From positions 248,001 to 312,000 of the forward strand of contig WHVD01000014.1 of NCBI GenBank assembly GCA_015178975.1: 64,000 nt of DNA, written 5' to 3'. The notes beneath the pieces were generated by a model. The model was not told the origin of the DNA. It worked only from the letters and a program-made list of their open reading frames with translations, and ran no database searches. Shown here in pieces: positions 58,373-64,000 of the stretch (its first letter is position 1; each line of letters begins with the position of its first letter). Source of the DNA: Hysterangium stoloniferum. Its lineage: Eukaryota > Basidiomycota > Agaricomycetes > Hysterangiales > Hysterangiaceae. Made by a program: the position numbers and the translations under genes.

Positions 58373-59276
58373 ATGTCTTCTCCGCGTGCTAGCCCAAGTG
58401 GAAGGCAACAAGGTCGGAACGCCCGGGAGCATTCGCAACCTGAATATCCATACTACATCTCGCCTTTCGAACCGTCCCAAAACCTGAGCGAAATTGCGCC
58501 TATTAAGGTATGAGGCTGCCGCTTTCTCATTACCCGACTGACTTTTGCCCATGCAGATGCTCTACAATTTAATGTGCCACCTCCCTCCTACCCTCCGAGC
58601 TGCTTACTTCATTATTTCCATCGCCATATACAAGCAGGAAAAGTCGAAGGCGAAGCACGAGTTTATCGCCGCGGAGATCTCAGGACCACATCAGTCGCAG
58701 TCAACGTTCTTGGTCGTAGAACGCACGCCCCAAGAAACCTCTTTCAGCGGTGCCCGTCGCACACTCTGTTCAAGAAACTTTGTTGCGGCGAGAGACACTG
58801 TCATCAGTCTCGATAGACCTACCTTCGATAATCTTATTCGACAACGTTCGGCCAAACTTTTACAGACCTTCAGCTTTCATAGGCTCCCCAGTTGTAGTGC
58901 ATTCCTTGCTGTCCACTTCTGTCGATTGATCGCTAGTATTTCAAAATACCGGGAAGACTATGTGCTCTCCAGCACCTCTTGTTATTGGTTTGCGGGGATG
59001 ATTATGGCCACCGTTGAGGAATATTTTCCCGTCGAACGTAAAAGTGGTAGCAGAGAGGCTGCAGGCCGGTACAACAACATGACGTTTTTCATGCCCGATC
59101 CTGATGCAATGTGTTCTGTCAAAGCCAATTACGATGCCAGAATGATTGACGAAGAACGTCTCCAGAGACTCCTTCACAAAATGACTCGCAGGAATGGAGA
59201 GGAAACATTGGTTTATCAGCTTGCATTATCTTCAGAGGAAAGGGAGACATTCTTGTCCGCGGAGATGAATACATAG
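58373..59276 (+). CDS. Local multicopy family protein, intact copy, 284 aa (possible permuted papain-like fold)
   Basis: Exon 1 is 58373-58507 (45 codons, disordered, MSSPRASPSGRQQGR), then a 49-nt GT-AG intron 58508-58556, and exon 2 58557-59276 ending TAG. The conserved body reads YFIISIAIYKQEKSK, KHEFIAAEISGPHQ, FLVVERTPQETSF, ARDTVISLDRPTF, FCRLIASISKYREDY, LSSTSCYWFAGMIMATVEEYF and a basic/acidic tail. Compared with the copies at 6.0, 37.6/42.9 and 60.6 kb, the His of HEF and the Cys of SC(Y/H)WF never change where present. A His early and a Cys before W/HF is the order in LRAT/NlpC-P60-type permuted papain folds, so a thiol hydrolase or acyltransferase is a guess only. No signal peptide. 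Function unknown. Confidence 0.75.
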
Positions 59277-60550
59277 TAGTCTCTCTAGGGAGTGTGCAAC
59301 CAGCGCTGAAGTGGGTCGTTCAGCCTTGCAGAGTTTGGAATTTGAATTCCCGTCATATAAAAATTTCACTTCTAGAGAGAGATAGGTCTGCTTAATTGAA
59401 TATATAAGGATAGGATCTCTAGTGCGTATACTCATGGCCGTGTATGTCTCACTTCTCCTCACGTGGCGCGTTGTTGCATCCTTCTACAGACAAACAGATC
59501 AAACTAGTTGCTATTTTAACTGGGAGCGGAGCGCTTCAGCCTATGCAGTTTCGGTTGAATTCTTGTCAATGCTCTTGGACGAGCCCCACTCACACGCTTA
59601 ATCAATATTCCTGGGCCTGATTTGGCAATTAAGATATACCATGTGCTTAATATCACGGTGGAGAATGCGACGTTTGTCGAAAGTGGGCTATCCTTTGACA
59701 TCGTTAATATGTTAGAAAAATGGGGGGCAACCTCTCACTGCGTCTCGCATAACAGTCACCAAATCCATTTGTGGCCATTGTCTCCGCGTGATTATCCACG
59801 CAAATAATGGCCCTGTGGCATCCGGGAAATGGATTAGGAGACCCTGGCGCTACTACATGGAGTTCTTGGCCGTTCCTATCTATGAATGTGACTGCTGCCA
59901 CAACGCTGTCTTCAACTGAGCCACCGGAGACACTTTCTACCTGGACCTGTCTGCAGGGTCCTCCCTAAGAACTGCCTTGCCGGATCGAGCAATTTGAGCT
60001 GTAAATTTTGCGTGCCATGCCATGGTTTTTAGCTAGTTGAATGGACTATGTTGAAGATCCGGTTATTCTTCGAAGGGTCGTGCAAATCATGTACCTAGTG
60101 AATATAAGTAGAATTGGTAATCGAATAGCGAAAGTGGTTTGACAGAGCGGTATATCTGGACCTGTCTGCAGCGTCCATAAGAACTCCTAAACCTAAACTC
60201 TAAACCCTAAGCGTCGGCTTATGAATGGATTGGCGCAAGTGAGTAATTAGAGCGGAAAATTGTGGCTCCTTTTTCTAACTTTCAAGACTCGAGGTTAAAT
60301 ACATTAGGAGTCATAGCTCTCCCAATAAAGGGTGATTCTACTAACGCTAACGCCAGCTCGTTCATGAAACGTTGGGAACAAAGAAAGAAAAACATGGAAT
60401 GGAAAGTAATTAAAATGAGGCCAATGGGAACACTTTATGATTCCGTCAAGTCGGCTTGATATTTTCTTTTTGCTTTGTTCTGATAGAAAATGACACCGGA
60501 AAGAAACAGGATTTGAATTCGTTATAAATAGTAAGCTTGGTGGCCCATAA
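59277..60550. other. No gene recognised
   Basis: Short frames at 59622-59807 and 59901-59704 overlap on opposite strands and have no family motif. A CGGTATATCTGGACCTGTCTGCAG-like segment occurs twice (59935-59960 and 60150-60175). Confidence 0.35.
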
Positions 60551-61445
60551 ATGCACTCAAGCGCAATGAAAGATGTTCAACTTGAATGTCTCCCTCACAA
60601 CTCACCTTTCTCACCATCTCGAAACTCAAGTAACGTGTCGCCCATTCAGGTGTATTACAATCCAAATTTGCTTGCTTCGCCACGCCATATTTTTACTGGT
60701 TTTTCACTTATTCAGATCTTCTGCAATCTGATCATCCCATACCTCCACCTCCTCCGAGATCATTATTACGTCTTCTCCGTCGCCATTTATAAACAAGAAA
60801 AGTCAAAAGGGGAGCACGAATTTGTTGCTGCGCTCATCTTCGCTCCACAGTAGGTCCACCCTTTCCTAGTTGTGGAGCGCACGCCGAAAGAAACATCTTC
60901 CATCGATACGTATCGAACTATTTCTTCCAACAACACTGTCGTAGCGATGGATACCATTGTCAGCCTCGATGAGCCTACCTTCGGAGAATTCGTTTGAACC
61001 AGGTCCGCCACTGGTTTGCGGTGCTTCATCTTCGACCATTCCAGACGCGGACCTGGTGCGTTCCCCGCTGTTGACTTCTGTCACATCGTTGCCGGTGTAT
61101 CAGCATATCAGCATATCAGGAGTCATACACTCTTCTCAGCAGCTCCTGCCATTGGTTTGCCGGGATGGTCATGAAGATGGTTGAGGAATGCTTTCCCACC
61201 AAGCAGACCAGCGGGAATGGAAACGCCGGTGCAAAGGCATAAAGATTTTTCGCCCTGAGCCGAAGGCGATACGTGAGATCACGTCCAGGTACAATATTAA
61301 GAAAAGGGAAGAGAGACATTATTTTACATCTATCATCGAGACGGCTTTGAGCATGGTGAAGCAGAGAATGGTGAACGAGCATAGGCCATCGTCTCAGGAG
61401 GGAGGATTACTGGAAGCCGGGGACATTCATACAGCGACTTTTTGA
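60551..61445 (+). pseudogene. Decayed copy of the local His/Cys family gene
   Basis: Exon 1 up to 60649 (HNSPFSPSRNSSNVSPIQ), intron about 60650-60714 (GTGTAT...TTCAG), exon 2 with HLLRDHYYVFSVAIYKQEK, KGEHEFVAAL, a TAG at 60851-60853, FLVVERTPKETSS, MDTIVSLDEPTFGEF, a TGA near 60996, FCHIVAGVSAYQH, SSSCHWFAGMVMKMVEECF and later frame shifts. Both the His and the Cys positions survive. It lies in the same direction as, and 1.3 kb downstream of, the intact copy, so it is probably a tandem duplicate. Confidence 0.7.
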
Positions 61446-61843
61446 CCCAGTGTTAGTATTTGTAGCCATCCAATACCTGATCTGATTGTAGTGCACTTTT
61501 ACGGTGTCTCGGGCAGTGATGCGGACGTTGTCTCTCACGGCCAGGAGAGTAGAAAACCTACTGTAAGTATTCTCGATGATACAGTTCACACTTACTTCCA
61601 TCGTCACGGCGCTATCTCCGGCATTGTCCTACCATTTGATACTGCGGCGATCGCCGTCAGCTCGCATTCTAGTCTCCCTAGGCCTCTCCAGAAGGGCACA
61701 CTGGGGCGGGCATTTAGGATTTCATATGACTCTTAATTTTGAAGTTTTCGTGGGGCTGCTCCTAGACGGTATAACTTCCATTTGTCTGAGTGAGGTGATG
61801 GTACGCGTTGTAAATGGATAAGGACTATACAAATACAAATACA
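61446..61843. other. No gene recognised
   Basis: Two overlapping frames (61491-61736, 61576-61821) without motifs. Confidence 0.35.
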
Positions 61844-61866
61844 TGTTAAAAGTGTAGATAATGAAT

Positions 61867-61937
61867 GGCCAGACTGGGGATTGAACCCAGGGCTTCTGCA
61901 TATATAGCAGGGGTGTTACCCATTACACCACCTGACC
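61867..61937 (-). ncRNA. tRNA-like Pol III unit in the 3' LTR of the TRIM
   Basis: 71 nt fold as a cloverleaf: 7-bp acceptor (GGTCAGG/TCTGGCC with two G-U pairs), D arm GTGT/ACAC, anticodon-like arm CTGC/GCAG with an AU-only loop, and a perfect T arm CTGGG-TTCAATC-CCCAG. A box TGGTGTAATGGG (61930-61919) and B box GGTTCAATCC (61887-61878) fit Pol III promoters. A TTTT stop lies in the LTR end (about 61847-61850). The anticodon loop lacks U33, so it is not a normal tRNA. Confidence 0.7.
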
Positions 61938-62117
61938 CTGGGAAACAGTGCTAGTATTACATAATTTAACACACTCCCATAATGCTAGCACTCAGGTACA
62001 TTATATGCAAATATAGGTTCTCTCTGGCTCTTTTTTGTCCAGACTTGTCCACTATACCACACATACAAATATAGCTGTTCACTCTACACACAGGAACCAT
62101 GCCCTATAGTACACAGC

Positions 62118-62130
62118 GGGGCCCATAACC
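62118..62130 (-). promoter_or_regulatory. TRIM primer-binding site
   Basis: GGGGCCCATAACC, identical to the sites at 36080 and 42575. Confidence 0.65.
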
Positions 62131-62153
62131 TGTTAAAAGTGTAGATAATGAAT

Positions 62154-62224
62154 GGCCAGACTGGGGATTGAACCCAGGGCTTCTGCATATATAGCAGGGG
62201 TGTTACCTATTACACCACCTGACC
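62154..62224 (-). ncRNA. tRNA-like Pol III unit in the 5' LTR of the TRIM
   Basis: Same fold as 61867-61937; B box 62174-62165, A box 62217-62206 with one base changed. TTTT near 62134-62137 would end a transcript just before the primer site. Confidence 0.7.
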
Positions 62225-62263
62225 CTGGGAAACAGTGCTAGTATTACATAATTTAACAATACA

Positions 62264-63079
62264 CTTTATGTAACCAAAAATACACCCAGTGATTCCCAAC
62301 CGAGCCCTAATGCTTGCTAACCCAAATTCCAGCAAAGTCAACACTTAAATAGCGCATAATATGTATTAACTATATATGTTATATTGTTAAAGAAAACTGT
62401 GATTAAATGGCTCTGTGGTCTTTTCTCCTATATTGATTGTACATACTTTACTGGTCTTTTTCTCACGTGGGCCGGATATGTTACAACCGTGTCGCAACCC
62501 GACGGTTCCCATGGTTATCGCCACCTATTGACAATTCAAGTCATTGCTCAAGTCCTCACATCGGAAGCCATCGGTTTCCTGACGCTGACGTATGCCTTTG
62601 CGGTGATTGAACTCCATTTACACCCCTGTCAAAATATACTCATACTATCTGGTTAAACTCTGATACGTCCCTTTTCATTATGATGATCTGTTCTACTCTA
62701 TGTTTCACACATGTCTAAAAATACTTGTAACTCTCGGACTTTTTCCTTTTCTCATAATCCCACTCTCGGTTAATGTATGGCCTCCGAACTAATCGTAACC
62801 TTCCCGTTCCTAGTCAAACTTATTGTCAATACCGTTTTCCGCTCTTCTCCTAGTTGGTGTTTTTTAGATGCCTGATACTTGTATATAAACCCACTGTAGA
62901 TGTAACTACTAGGCAATCAGAATATCAACTCAGAATACCCTCTTACATCTATAGAAATCTCATACTAAGTATTCCACTATCCACCTTCGTGTGCACTCGC
63001 CCCCTCTCGGTCCCCGACCCCTTGGCCTGACACTCGACTTATCCCTCACTCCCGATCGGTAGTTTCGCCAAAAGGTATT
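62264..63079. other. No gene firmly recognised
   Basis: A hydrophobic 90-codon frame (62384-62656, plus) is unassigned. A TATA-like GTATATAAAC near 62880 and following leader-like sequence could belong to an LTR whose ends were not found. Confidence 0.35.
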
Positions 63080-63219
63080 TGTTAGGACTAGTCTTCACCC
63101 GCCTGAAATTTAAGGACACCCGATGGATAACTGCAAGGGCACAGCACATAAGCTGAAGCCAAGTCCTTCCGATCAGTCCCCGTCAGTCCACCGACATTAG
63201 TCAGTTTCAGTTCTCAACA
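63080..63219 (-). mobile_element. Short LTR-like element, 140 bp, with the conserved LTR box
   Basis: Minus strand TGTTGAGAACTG...GACTAGTCCTAACA; box GGACTTGGCTTCAGCTTATG at 63168-63147. It joins the Copia fragment directly. The flanks (GTATT, GTGGT) are not a convincing target duplication. Confidence 0.55.
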
Positions 63220-63992
63220 GTGGTGCAGAAAATATGTGAATACATCTTACAACTGGAAACTATATTCAATGCAAAAATCCAACTGGTAATGGTAGATAAT
63301 GGTACTGAGTTTATTGATTCTGAATTCAAACATTATTTGTCATCACAGAGGATAGCATTGTTCACTCTGATGCATGATGCCCCACAGCAAAACAGAACTG
63401 CAGAGAGAGGAATACATGTAATAACTGAAGGAGTGTGTTATATGTTATGCACAACAAAACTCCCTAAATTTCTATGGTCCATTGGAGTAAAAATGATGGT
63501 GTACCTAAGAATGGAAGTGCTTCCTGCATGAATGACTGACAAACCCCTCTTGAACACATTACTGAAGAGAAATTGAATTTGTTTCATTTGCATATATTCA
63601 GAAGTTTTGTCAGTGTACCAATTTCTAACCAAAAATGAAAAAAAAGAAATGGGACTCACATTCCAAAATGGGCTTTATGGTAGGATATGAACATTACTCC
63701 TTGGCCTATTTGGTTTGGTATCCTGGAGCTGGTGATATACAAAGATGAAGATCAGTTCAAGGTTATATTGAGAGAACCCCTGATAAAAACTACAATAAGT
63801 GAGCCTCAGCCTATGTGTATAATTTGTATTCTCCCTCACCCACAACCTATTGAAGAACCAGGAAAAGAAAGTGAATTAATGAAAGAATCTCAATTAATAT
63901 CACACATACCTGATTATCCCTGTGGAAGAATGAGATCTGTGAAATTGCATAAAGGAATTAGAAAATCAACACAACAAATCTTGTTTTCTTAG
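63220..63992 (+). pseudogene. Decayed Copia integrase/linker fragment
   Basis: Starts VQKICEYILQLETIFNA, then VMVDNGTEFID, APQQNRTAERGIHVITEG and LPKFLWSIGVKMMVYL, frameshifts, then PQPIEEPGKESELMKESQLI and IPDYPCGRMRS. It is collinear with the integrase and linker of the Copia at 38-43 kb. Many differences are Arg to His, Gln or Cys, as expected from CGN codons losing their CpG. It runs to the window end. Confidence 0.8.
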
Positions 63993-64000
63993 CCTTGGGA

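Larger units (their letters stand above)
61844..62258 (-). mobile_element. Complete TRIM element, 415 bp, with tRNA-like LTRs
   Basis: Direct LTRs of 128 bp at 61844-61971 (3') and 62131-62258 (5') are identical except one or two bases; termini TGTTAAA...TTTAACA. Exact target duplication ATACA at 61839-61843 and 62259-62263. The 159-bp interior has the 13-bp primer site 62118-62130 abutting the 5' LTR and a purine-rich GGGAGTG end abutting the 3' LTR; no coding sequence. It needs enzymes from another element; the Copia at 38-43 kb uses the same primer site. CpG-poor. Confidence 0.9.

Noticed and set aside
61867-62224. Two host tRNA genes
   Set aside because: They lie at the same place in two LTRs of an element with a target duplication, and the anticodon loop lacks U33; they are element parts, not host tRNAs.

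Overview
The window looks like gene-poor, repeat-rich DNA from an Agaricomycete (Basidiomycota). The evidence is short GT-AG introns (mostly 45-75 nt), a DUF6533-type seven-helix membrane protein, a polyporopepsin-like secreted aspartic protease with 14 exons, and a mobile-element load typical of mushroom-type genomes: Copia, LTR/TRIM elements, Tc1/mariner, hAT, a tyrosine recombinase and a Tad-like LINE. No rRNA, CRISPR or prokaryotic signal was seen.

Layout. 1-7.5 kb is an imperfect palindrome (arms about 1-3575 and 4350-7530) whose outer ends carry convergent copies of a DUF6533 gene; the right copy (8307-6937, minus) reads as an intact 318-aa, nine-exon gene. 8.5-14.1 kb is the left arm of a second inverted duplication whose right arm is 28.9-30.4 kb. 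Both arms hold a truncated Erv41/ERGIC-type gene. The right arm has almost no insertions, so it acts as an empty-site reference for at least five LTR insertions in the left arm, four of them with exact 5-bp target duplications. 12.5-26.8 kb is a CpG-poor graveyard: Tc1, tyrosine recombinase, hAT and several LTR relics. 28.07-28.83 kb is a small RING gene with SUMO-interaction-like motifs. 31-37 kb holds gag-like ORFs and a Copia relic. 37.99-42.88 kb is an almost complete Copia element inserted in a member of a local gene family. 47.1-49.1 kb is the aspartic protease. 50-56.6 kb holds a mariner-type MITE, nested solo LTRs and a truncated LINE. 58.4-61.4 kb holds an intact and a decayed member of the local gene family. 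61.8-62.3 kb is a complete 415-bp TRIM, and the window ends in a decayed Copia fragment.

Only four protein genes look intact: DUF6533, RING/STUbL-like, aspartic protease, and the 284-aa family gene at 58.4 kb. The most unusual material is in the repeats: (1) five divergent LTRs share a cap-site hairpin, a consensus 5' splice site directly after it, a duplicated 3' splice-like segment and a second copy of the same hairpin; (2) a TRIM carries a tRNA-like Pol III unit inside each LTR; (3) a multicopy family conserves a His block and a Cys block suggestive of a permuted papain-like fold. All family and domain calls are made by eye from the sequence, without searches.
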